From Victivallales bacterium Lenti_02 (GTDB taxonomy: Bacteria; Verrucomicrobiota; Lentisphaeria; Oligosphaerales; Lenti-02), in contig LVAZ01000307.1 of the NCBI GenBank assembly GCA_001603055.1, positions 1 to 6,208 of the forward strand: DNA of 6,208 bases, given 5' to 3'. The position numbers and the translations under genes were made by a program. Below, piece after piece: positions 1 to 5,775 of the stretch (position 1 is the stretch's first letter; the number at the start of each line of letters is the position of its first letter). The notes beneath the pieces were generated by a model. It was not told where the DNA came from. It worked only from the letters and a program-made list of their open reading frames with translations, and did no database searches.

Positions 1-91
1 GAACGCCCAGCTTCAGGCCTACGAGCCGCTCGGGCCCGGCGACACCATCGAGCCGCTGCGGGGATATTGGGTGTATCGGCAGGAAGGATGA
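1..91 (+). CDS. C-terminal end of an unidentified protein with a GYW motif (partial)
   Basis: Reading from base 2, the frame is open from the window edge to a TGA at 89-91 and gives 29 residues ending GYWVYRQEG. Acidic and proline/glycine-rich spacing followed by a terminal GYWVY motif is something I associate with the last strand of small beta-sandwich domains in secreted bacterial proteins. That is a family impression, not proof. The stop codon shares base 91 with the Shine-Dalgarno of the next gene, so the two are very likely co-transcribed and possibly translationally coupled. This makes the protein a candidate third member of the envelope/secretion run that follows. Its function cannot be named from this fragment. 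Confidence 0.7.
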   Translation, partial: NAQLQAYEPLGPGDTIEPLRGYWVYRQEG

Positions 92-96
92 AGGAG
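91..96 (+). promoter_or_regulatory. Shine-Dalgarno of the TPR/beta-barrel gene
   Basis: AAGGAG lies 5 nt before the ATG at 102. Its first A is the last base of the upstream TGA stop, so ribosomes finishing the upstream gene sit directly on this site. This fixes ATG 102 as the start and suggests coupled translation. Confidence 0.8.
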
Positions 97-101
97 AACG
101 C

Positions 102-1448
102 ATGCGAGGACATCTGGTATTCCGACTGCTGCCGCTGGTTCTGGTCGCACTTCTGGCCGGGGGCGTTCTTGGCGCCGACCCGCTTGCGGACGGCATCGCC
201 CACTGGCAGGCCGGCCGCCACGAGCAGGCGGTCGAGGCCCTGAAAAAGGCCTTCCGCGAGAATCCGCTGAGTCTCGATGCCTGCTCCTATCTGGGGCTGG
301 CCGCCGCCGCCGCGGGCGACCACGAACTGGCGGTGGTGATGTTCGACAACGCCCTGCGCCTCGACCCCACTCTCGGCCCCGTCCGCATGGAACTGGCCCA
401 GAGCTATTTCGCCCTGGGGCTCTACGGTCTGGCCGAGGACGAGTTCCGGCGGCTGATCGCCGAGGGCGCCCCCGACGGGAAGGTGCGGCAGAACATCGAC
501 AACTTCCTCGCGGCCATCGCCGAGAAGCGCCGGCAGGACGGACATCTGTTCCTGCAGAGCTACGCGCTGCGGCTCGAGGCCGCCCGCGACTCGAACGCCA
601 GGGTCAGCCCGAGCGGCGATGTGTATTTCGACATCGATATTCCCGGCCTGGTGGGCGGTTTGTCCGTGCCCACCGACCGGGATGGCTACCTTTCGGTCTG
701 GGGTTCGGGCAGCTTCGAATACCGGCGGCGGGGCAGCCGGCTTGCCTGGCAGGCCCAGGTGGACCTCGGCAACATCTCGTATTTCGACGAGAAGGACCTG
801 GACCTCCAGGTGCTCGGTGCCCGGCTCGGCCCCGCTTTCCGTCTCTCCGAGAACACCGCCGCCGGCGCGATGCTCCGGGGCATCTACATGGACAAGGACT
901 ACGCGGACTATCTGCGGAGCTGGGGTGGCCTAGTCTGGGGCACCTGGCGGACTCCCTGGCGCACGAATCTGCGCCTCGAGGCCGAACTCATGGACCGGGA
1001 CTTCACCCAGCCGTTCGACGACGGCCACGACGGCACCTACGGCAGCGTCCGCTTGCAGACGAGCACCCTGCTGGGCGGGACGCTGCTCTCCAGCTCCCTG
1101 TCCTACGCCTTCGCCAACACCGACGATGCCGCCGAATCCTACGACCGCTTCGCCGCCGAACTGCGCTGCCGCCATCCTCTGGTCCGGCGCTGGCAGGTGT
1201 TCGGCGAAGCCTTCGCCGGGGTCCGCGAGACCCTCTACGACCGCCCCGGCCCTTTCTCGATCTCCCGGCGGCGCGACACCGAATACGTGCTGGGGGCTTC
1301 GCTCGAACGGGTGTTCCGCACCTCGATCCGGCATCTGGAAACCTGGCGCGTGGGGGTGTTCTACGAATACACCCGCTCGCTGTCCAATCTCGATCTGTAC
1401 GACTACGACCGCCACCTGACCGGGGTGCGGGCAAGTCTCGTTTTCTAG
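102..1448 (+). CDS. TPR plus outer-membrane beta-barrel protein, Slam/DUF560-like (type 11 secretion) transporter candidate
   Basis: The 448-aa product has three parts. Residues 1-24 are a Sec signal peptide (hydrophobic LLPLVLVALLAGGVLG, cleavage near VLG/AD). Residues about 26-127 form three TPR-like helical pairs, with typical Ala/Leu/Asp-Pro spacing such as ALRLDP. Residues about 148-448 show alternating polar/hydrophobic strands rich in Tyr, Trp and Arg, and the protein ends in LVF with the C-terminal Phe that the Bam complex recognises. The barrel opens with a D-S-N turn (ARDSNARVSP) and closes with a Tyr-rich pair including SNLDLYDYDR. This order and size (Neisseria Slam1 is about 490 aa) match the Slam/DUF560 outer-membrane translocators, whose periplasmic TPRs and roughly 14-strand barrel export proteins carrying TbpB-like barrels. 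The next gene encodes just such a candidate cargo 14 nt downstream, which strengthens the call. Alternatives are a generic TPR-containing porin or an outer-membrane polysaccharide-export protein. The TPR-barrel architecture is clear; the Slam assignment is inference. Confidence 0.75.
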   Translation: MRGHLVFRLLPLVLVALLAGGVLGADPLADGIAHWQAGRHEQAVEALKKAFRENPLSLDACSYLGLAAAAAGDHELAVVMFDNALRLDPTLGPVRMELAQSYFALGLYGLAEDEFRRLIAEGAPDGKVRQNIDNFLAAIAEKRRQDGHLFLQSYALRLEAARDSNARVSPSGDVYFDIDIPGLVGGLSVPTDRDGYLSVWGSGSFEYRRRGSRLAWQAQVDLGNISYFDEKDLDLQVLGARLGPAFRLSENTAAGAMLRGIYMDKDYADYLRSWGGLVWGTWRTPWRTNLRLEAELMDRDFTQPFDDGHDGTYGSVRLQTSTLLGGTLLSSSLSYAFANTDDAAESYDRFAAELRCRHPLVRRWQVFGEAFAGVRETLYDRPGPFSISRRRDTEYVLGASLERVFRTSIRHLETWRVGVFYEYTRSLSNLDLYDYDRHLTGVRASLVF

Positions 1449-1450
1449 TC

Positions 1451-1455
1451 GGAGG
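1451..1455 (+). promoter_or_regulatory. Shine-Dalgarno of the FecR-domain gene
   Basis: GGAGG stands 7 nt before the ATG at 1463 and 2 nt after the upstream TAG stop (1446-1448). It supports ATG 1463 as the start and shows that the two genes are read from one message. Confidence 0.8.
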
Positions 1456-1462
1456 CACGACC

Positions 1463-3061
1463 ATGCGCTTTCTCGCTCTGCTGAGTTTCGCCTTTGTCCT
1501 GACCGCGTCGGCGGAGGTTGCCCGGCAGCGCGCGGGCATCGTCACCGCCCTGCGCGGGGAGGTCTCGGTCCAGGCTCCCGGCGGGGAGGGGCGGACCCCC
1601 GCCATCAAGGAGGAGATTTTCGAGGGCGACACGGTCAAGACCGGCAACCGCGGCCGGGTGCAGATTTGCTTCGAGGACGACTCGATTGTGAGCATCGGGC
1701 GCGACGCCACGCTGGTGGTCACCAAGTTCTTCTTCGATCCCAGCGCCCGGCAGGGGGCCATGCAGATCGAAGTGAAGGAAGGCTTTTTCCGCGTCCTGGG
1801 CGGGGCGGTGACCCGGATCGCGCCGGAGAGCTTCGAGACGGTGGCCGGCACGGCGAGCATCGGCATCCGCGGCTGTTCGCTGGGCGGCGAGGTGACCGGC
1901 GGCCGGGCCACCCTCGTCTTTTTCGGATCGAACATCGGCGGCGGCATCGAGGTGGGCGGCGCGGGTGTGCAGCGGTTTCTGGGGACGCCCGGAGACGGGG
2001 TCACCGTGCCCCGGAACGGGCCGCCCTCCATGCCCTCGCCCATGGAACGCTTCGGTGTGCGCATTCTGAACGAGACCCGGGTGGACGGGGAGGGTGGCGG
2101 GGGAGCGCCGTCGGACGGCAACCTGCCGCCGGGCCAGCCCGAAAGTCTGTTCGATCCCACCCGCCTGCTGGACGAGCGGATTCCCGGCCTGCTGCCCGAC
2201 GGGAATTTCCTGATGCATGGCTTCGCCATCGGCGAGGAACTCCAGACCGGCTGGCTCTACCGCAACGGCTCGCCGGAACTGCTGAGTCTGGAACTGGCCA
2301 TGCTCGACGGGCTGCTCGCCGACGTGGTCAGCGGCAAGATGACCGTCAGCGTCCACACCAACGCCAATTTCGGTTTCAGCCGCTCGGACAACTTCCTGCT
2401 TCCGGTCATCACCTTCGATATCACCAACGGCAGTTTTTCGGACGGCGTGGACCTGCTGGGGAACACTGTGGTCGCCGTCACCGAGAACAACGGCATCGTG
2501 CCCGAGCACGAACCCAAGGCCTATATGAACTGGGGCAAATGGGAGATGACCATCGTCGATCCCAACGCCCTTTCGCGCGAGTTGGAGACGCGCACCGTCC
2601 GGGGGCTCTGGATCGCCACCGATCTCGAACGCACTGATCTGGCGAGCCTGCGCACCCAGGCGGGGGACCTGGTTCTCGGCGGCGACTTCCAGGGCACCTA
2701 CCGGGGCGAGGCGCGCTGCCTGCGCAACGGCACCGACCTGTTCGGCGGCACCTCCTTTTTCCAGCTCGATTTCCGCGACCGGACGTTCACCGGGCAGTTC
2801 GATTTCAGCACCGACAGCGCGCCGGTTTTCAACTATGCCGGGAATGTGAACGCCGACGGCAGCGTGCAGGGGCACTGCACCGGGGTGAGCGGCGAGAACG
2901 TGATCCAGAGCCAGTCGCTGATCGAGGGGGCGCTGTATGACAAGGGGACCGCGATCGGCACCTCGTGGAACGCCAAGACCGACACGAACTCCTACATCGG
3001 CGTGGCGGGCGGGCAGGGGGCCATCACCCCGATTGCCACCGGGACAACAACTGCTCCCTGA
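1463..3061 (+). CDS. Exported FecR-domain protein with C-terminal TbpB-like beta-barrel region, probable secretion cargo
   Basis: The 532-aa product starts with a Sec signal peptide (residues 1-17, cleavage after ASA). There is no lipobox cysteine, so it should be a soluble exported protein rather than a lipoprotein. Residues about 24-155 are a FecR domain (PF04773 type): GIVTALRGEV, then EGDTVKTG, SIVSIGRDA and the signature-like ASIGIRGC, where the usual Thr after RG is Cys137. A Gly/Pro-rich linker (about 208-226) follows. Residues about 240-400 hold a beta-rich region containing WGKW and GLWIATD. Residues about 400-520 carry repeated Gly/aromatic strands (GTYRGEA, FQLDFRDRTFTGQFDF, IEGALYDKGTAIGTSW, YIGVAGG), spaced like the eight-stranded TbpB/Slam-substrate barrel, in which a DF...TG strand pair and a G-x-(F/L)Y turn recur. 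It has neither the cytoplasmic anti-sigma helices of classic FecR nor a membrane segment, so an anti-sigma role is unlikely. Placed directly behind a Slam-like barrel, it is best read as that transporter's substrate. The ligand is unknown. Confidence 0.75.
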   Translation: MRFLALLSFAFVLTASAEVARQRAGIVTALRGEVSVQAPGGEGRTPAIKEEIFEGDTVKTGNRGRVQICFEDDSIVSIGRDATLVVTKFFFDPSARQGAMQIEVKEGFFRVLGGAVTRIAPESFETVAGTASIGIRGCSLGGEVTGGRATLVFFGSNIGGGIEVGGAGVQRFLGTPGDGVTVPRNGPPSMPSPMERFGVRILNETRVDGEGGGGAPSDGNLPPGQPESLFDPTRLLDERIPGLLPDGNFLMHGFAIGEELQTGWLYRNGSPELLSLELAMLDGLLADVVSGKMTVSVHTNANFGFSRSDNFLLPVITFDITNGSFSDGVDLLGNTVVAVTENNGIVPEHEPKAYMNWGKWEMTIVDPNALSRELETRTVRGLWIATDLERTDLASLRTQAGDLVLGGDFQGTYRGEARCLRNGTDLFGGTSFFQLDFRDRTFTGQFDFSTDSAPVFNYAGNVNADGSVQGHCTGVSGENVIQSQSLIEGALYDKGTAIGTSWNAKTDTNSYIGVAGGQGAITPIATGTTTAP

Positions 3062-3072
3062 GTTGGCATGGC

Positions 3073-3105
3073 GGAGCCGCAGGCGACGGTCAGTCCGGCT
3101 TTTTT
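3073..3105 (+). terminator. Candidate intrinsic terminator of the plus-strand operon
   Basis: AGCCG (3075-3079) pairs with CGGCT (3096-3100). The stem can be continued inward by GAC/GTC after a 5-nt bulge, and outward by two G-U pairs. A run of six T (3100-3105) follows. It begins 14 nt after the stop of the FecR-domain gene. The long loop and bulge make it only moderately strong. Confidence 0.5.
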
Positions 3106-3119
3106 CGACCTGTGGAATA

Positions 3120-3158
3120 AGGCGGGCATTCTCCGCCTGGAATAGCGGTCGCTATTCC
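3120..3158 (-). terminator. Tandem hairpins at the 3' end of clpS
   Basis: There are two abutting perfect hairpins. An 8-bp stem, GGAATAGC/GCTATTCC with a GGTC loop (3139-3158), overlaps the clpS stop codon. A 6-bp stem, AGGCGG/CCGCCT with a 7-nt loop (3120-3138), follows it. On the minus strand the second stem runs into TTATTC, a poor U-tract, so this is either a weak intrinsic terminator or an mRNA 3'-end protecting structure for the nagA-clpS message. Confidence 0.4.
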
Positions 3159-3469
3159 TGCTCGATGGAGCATTTCAGGGGGAAGCCGCTGGACTTGGCC
3201 AGTTGGTGGACCCGATGCACCTTGGTCTCGGCGATCTCGTAGGGGTAGACACCCGCCACGCCGATCCCGCGCTCGTGGACGGCCTGGGTGATGCGCACCG
3301 CCTCGGCCAGGGGGCGGAGGAAAACCTCGACCAGGATGACCACCACGAATTCCACGGTCGTGTAGTCGTCGTTGTGCAGCAGCACCCGGAACATGGGGGG
3401 ATGTTCCACCTGCTGGTCCGTGACCGTGACGGTTTCGTGCTGCTCGTGCTGTTTCGGGTGATCCGCCAA
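3152..3469 (-). CDS. clpS: ATP-dependent Clp protease adaptor protein ClpS
   Basis: This 105-aa protein (E. coli ClpS is 106 aa) is the N-degron recognition adaptor that hands proteins with destabilising N-termini to ClpA/ClpC-type unfoldases in the cytosol. Visible family marks are PPMFRVLLHNDDYT (NDD at residues 33-35), AVHERG with the N-terminus-binding His65, VAGVYPYEIAETKV for Clp docking, and FPLKC near the end. It begins at TTG: no ATG, GTG or TTG occurs upstream before the in-frame nagA stop, and the first internal Met (residue 26) would cut into the core. A GGAA 7 nt before the TTG can serve as Shine-Dalgarno. It lies 24 nt behind nagA in the same frame. No clpA or clpC gene follows, since the next gene converges from the other strand. 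Oddly, the two pocket methionines of E. coli ClpS (Met40, Met62) align with Val39 and Thr61, which may change side-chain preference. The family assignment is secure. Confidence 0.93.
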   Translation of the reverse strand: MADHPKQHEQHETVTVTDQQVEHPPMFRVLLHNDDYTTVEFVVVILVEVFLRPLAEAVRITQAVHERGIGVAGVYPYEIAETKVHRVHQLAKSSGFPLKCSIEQE

Positions 3470-3493
3470 CTTGTTGTTCCGTTGTTTGAGTGT

Positions 3494-4678
3494 TCAGCCA
3501 AAGACGCGGCGGCCGCCGACCCAGGTTGCCGCCGGGGTGAAATCGTCGTTCCAGAGCACCAGGTCGGCATCGGCCCCCACCTGGAGGACGCCCTTGGCGG
3601 GGAGATTCGCCAGCCGGGCGGGATTGCAGGTGCCGAGCGCCCAGAGCAGCTCGGCGGGGTATTCGCCGCCGAACCAGGCGTGGAGATTGGCCATGCCCCG
3701 GTTGGCGGTGAGGGCCGATCCCGCCAGGGCGCCGGCCAGAGGATGGGGCGGCAGGATGCGCGCCGCCGTTTCCGGGGCGACGCGGATGCGGAAGCCCCAG
3801 GGGGTGGCGTATTCGCCTGCGGGCAGCCCCGCCCCGATGTTCGAGTCGGTGATCATCGCCACCTGCTCCCAGCCCTTGCAGCGCAGGCCCATGCGGATGG
3901 CGACGGGGTCCACATGCACGCCGTCGCAGATGAAGTCCACGCTGGCGCGGGGATCGGCCAGAATCGCCTCGACGCAGCCCACCGGGCGCACCCCGAGATC
4001 GGTCTCGGGCGGGGCGTAGAACACGTCGTAGAAGTGGGTGGCGTGGCGCGCGCCCGCCGCGAGGGCGCGCTGGGTTTCGGCCACTCCCGCCCCGGTGTGG
4101 GTGAGGAAGGGAACCACGCCCTCGGCGACCAGCAGCTCGATGACCGGAAGGATGTTCCCGACCTCCGGGCTGACCGACATGACGCGCAGGCGGCCGCCTG
4201 CCGCCGCCAGCAGTTCGCGCACGAATCCCGGATCGCCGGGAACCGTTTCGCAGCCCGCGCCCGTGCGCGCCATGAACGGCCCTTCGAGGTGCAGGCCGGG
4301 CAGGGAGGCCGAAGTCACGCCGTCGAGCGCGCCGGCCATTTCCGCCACGAAGGCGACGAAGCGCTCCTCGCGCCGCCCGATCAGGGTCGGCAGGGCGCAG
4401 GTGCAGCCGTAGGCGGCGAGGCGGTCGGCGGCGGCGCGGAGTTCCCCGGGTCCGGCATCGTAGCGGTAGCGCTCGATCCCGTGGGTGTGCAGGTCGACCA
4501 GGCCGGGGGTGAGCAGGGCTTCGCCCGCGTCCACGTTTTCGTCGGCCTCGCCGGGAACGGCGGTCACGTCGCCGACGGCGGTGATCCGTCCGTCGCGCAC
4601 CACCACCGAGCCGGTGCCGAAGCCGCTGCCGGGAAACAGCAACCGGGCGTTCGAGATTCGCAGTGTGTCGCCAGCCAT
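3494..4678 (-). CDS. nagA: N-acetylglucosamine-6-phosphate deacetylase-like amidohydrolase
   Basis: This 394-aa metal-dependent hydrolase has the NagA layout. Enzymes of this family remove the acetyl group from GlcNAc-6-phosphate in the cytosol, feeding amino-sugar catabolism and cell-wall recycling. Seen here: an N-terminal beta-sandwich strand, LTPGLVDLHTHG (metal ligands His64 and His66), GLHLEGPF (Glu132), FLTHTG (His194), ATHFYDVF (His215), CDGVHVD (His255) and MITDSN (catalytic Asp278). LAGSALTANRGMANL follows, then a C-terminal GADADLVLWN return strand. The HxH pair, which E. coli NagA lacks, points to a two-metal type as in B. subtilis. The usual THLFNAM/THLYNAM segment is changed to THFYDVF, so phosphate recognition may differ and a related N-acetyl sugar substrate is possible. 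ATG 4678 is preferred over ATG 4687 because AAGGA sits 8 nt before it, whereas at 4687 the same site would abut the start. It lies 56 nt after the URO-D-family gene and 24 nt before clpS. No nagB or sugar transporter is visible. Confidence 0.85.
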   Translation of the reverse strand: MAGDTLRISNARLLFPGSGFGTGSVVVRDGRITAVGDVTAVPGEADENVDAGEALLTPGLVDLHTHGIERYRYDAGPGELRAAADRLAAYGCTCALPTLIGRREERFVAFVAEMAGALDGVTSASLPGLHLEGPFMARTGAGCETVPGDPGFVRELLAAAGGRLRVMSVSPEVGNILPVIELLVAEGVVPFLTHTGAGVAETQRALAAGARHATHFYDVFYAPPETDLGVRPVGCVEAILADPRASVDFICDGVHVDPVAIRMGLRCKGWEQVAMITDSNIGAGLPAGEYATPWGFRIRVAPETAARILPPHPLAGALAGSALTANRGMANLHAWFGGEYPAELLWALGTCNPARLANLPAKGVLQVGADADLVLWNDDFTPAATWVGGRRVFG

Positions 4679-4686
4679 GCCTTGCA

Positions 4687-4691
4687 TCCTT
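4687..4691 (-). promoter_or_regulatory. Shine-Dalgarno deciding the nagA start
   Basis: On the minus strand this reads AAGGA, with 8 nt to ATG 4678. It overlaps the alternative ATG at 4687, which would have no usable spacing. The 4678 start is therefore favoured. Confidence 0.5.
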
Positions 4692-4734
4692 GGTTTCCGG
4701 AAGGCTAGTCCCTCGCCGCCGCGCCTGCAAGCGC

Positions 4735-5700
4735 TCAGCGTTCCGCCGCGTGGCTCCGGATGCGCTCGACCAGCTCGGGCGGGGTCTCGAAGGGGAGCGC
4801 CCCGGTGCCCAGGCAGGTATTGGGGCGGTCCTGGACCAGGGCCGCGATCCGGTCGATTTCCGCCCGCACCTCGGGCCAGTCGCCGCGCGCGGTGATCTCG
4901 GGGGCCATGTTGATGCGCACGGTGACCTCGGGATGGCGGCGCATGATGGCCATGAAGGCGGTCTGGTCGGTTTCGCCGGGGGCCGGGCAGATCACGTAGC
5001 GCGTGCCGGTGCCGAGGAGGTCGGGGAGTATGGGGGTGGTGTCGCCGCCCATGATGCAGGGCGCGGGAGCGCCGAGCAGGGTACCGACTTCCGCCAGCAG
5101 CCAGCGCAGCGGGGGCAGGGGGACGTCCCGGAACAGGTCCGGCGAGAGCAGCGGCGGCGCGGCGGCGGATTCGAAGAGGGCGATGCCCAGGCCCGCCGCG
5201 CGGATGGCCCGGCAGAAATCCGCCTGCCCCCGCGCGAGGTGCTGCAGGGCCTCGCGGGTGGCGTCCGGCTCGGTGAGGCTGGCGATCAGCAGGGTGCCGA
5301 AGCCCACGAGATTGGACGCCACCGAAAACGGTCCCGCCACCGGCACGCGCACATCGGCGGCGGGACATTCGGTTTTCAGGCGGCGGGCGGTCGCCAGCAC
5401 CAGGGGAATTCTGCCGCCGGCGACGGGGAAGGGCGGCAGGTCGCCGATCCGGGCCACCTCGGCCAGCGGATGCTCGGTGATGGCGGGAATTCCGTTGCCT
5501 TCCGGTTCCGCGACCCGCGCCCCGTAGGCCTCGGCTTCGAGGTTGTAGATGTCCACCCCGACGACCACGGGCGCGTGCCCGTAGCGGCGGTAGGCGGCGG
5601 CATGGCCGGCAAAAAGCAAATTCCCGTCCCGCGACACGTCCCAGGGACGGCGGCCAAGCAGGGCGGCGGCATGTTCGTAGATGGCGGGGGAGAAGTTCAT
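4735..5700 (-). CDS. Uroporphyrinogen decarboxylase (URO-D) family protein, divergent, substrate unknown
   Basis: The 321-aa product fits the (beta/alpha)8-barrel URO-D superfamily, which includes HemE and the MtaA/CmuA-type corrinoid methyltransferases. Supporting segments are VPVAGPFSVASNLVG (about 119-133), FESAAAPPLLSP (about 176-187), GGDTTPILPDLLGTG (about 218-232) and LGTGALPFETPPELV (about 297-311), the last matching the LGHG/TPPE end of HemE. It is not an ordinary HemE: the N-terminal RQAGRY-type porphyrin-binding motif is missing. The zinc site of MtaA-like enzymes (HxCG before TTP and a later GC) also appears lost, being CIMGGD and GTGA here. Its reaction is therefore unknown. ATG 5700 is the first conventional start and agrees with the family N-terminus. 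The TTG at 5763 would add 21 low-complexity residues with a Shine-Dalgarno only 1 nt away. The Shine-Dalgarno for 5700 is unusually distant (15 nt), and a CTG at 5706 cannot be excluded. The gene lies between the thioredoxin and nagA genes on the same strand. Confidence 0.8.
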   Translation of the reverse strand: MNFSPAIYEHAAALLGRRPWDVSRDGNLLFAGHAAAYRRYGHAPVVVGVDIYNLEAEAYGARVAEPEGNGIPAITEHPLAEVARIGDLPPFPVAGGRIPLVLATARRLKTECPAADVRVPVAGPFSVASNLVGFGTLLIASLTEPDATREALQHLARGQADFCRAIRAAGLGIALFESAAAPPLLSPDLFRDVPLPPLRWLLAEVGTLLGAPAPCIMGGDTTPILPDLLGTGTRYVICPAPGETDQTAFMAIMRRHPEVTVRINMAPEITARGDWPEVRAEIDRIAALVQDRPNTCLGTGALPFETPPELVERIRSHAAER

Positions 5701-5715
5701 CGGCAGGGGAGGGGG

Positions 5716-5721
5716 CTCCTT
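5716..5721 (-). promoter_or_regulatory. Distant Shine-Dalgarno before the URO-D-family gene
   Basis: AAGGAG on the minus strand lies 15 nt before ATG 5700, longer than the usual 5-10 nt, and 9 nt before an in-frame CTG at 5706. It is a perfect core motif, so either spacing is relaxed here or translation starts at the CTG. Confidence 0.4.
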
Positions 5722-5775
5722 GGCGAATTCCCCACACCCTAGCCGCAGACCGGAGGGAAGCAAGCTCCTTCCCGC

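Noticed and set aside
1445..2875. A 476-residue minus-strand open frame opposite the FecR-domain gene
   Set aside because: It is antisense to a gene with clear signal peptide, domain and Shine-Dalgarno. Its His/Ala/Gly-rich composition mirrors codon bias, and no motif is recognisable.
3203..4708. A 501-residue plus-strand open frame opposite clpS and nagA
   Set aside because: It lies antisense to two well-supported genes, its composition is that of a mirror of their codons, and it has no recognisable domain.
4735..5700. Calling the URO-D-family gene hemE
   Set aside because: The porphyrin-binding N-terminal motif of true HemE is absent, so only the superfamily name is justified.
5728..5768. 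Possible minus-strand sigma70 promoter (TTGCTT, 16 nt, TAGGGT) before the URO-D-family gene
   Set aside because: Only 3 of 6 consensus bases match in each box and the region is GC-rich, so this is at chance level.
5755..5773. GGGAAG/CTTCCC hairpin after the thioredoxin stop as an intrinsic terminator
   Set aside because: The minus-strand sequence after the stem is TCCGGTC with no T-run, so termination is unsupported and the four genes may still share a transcript.
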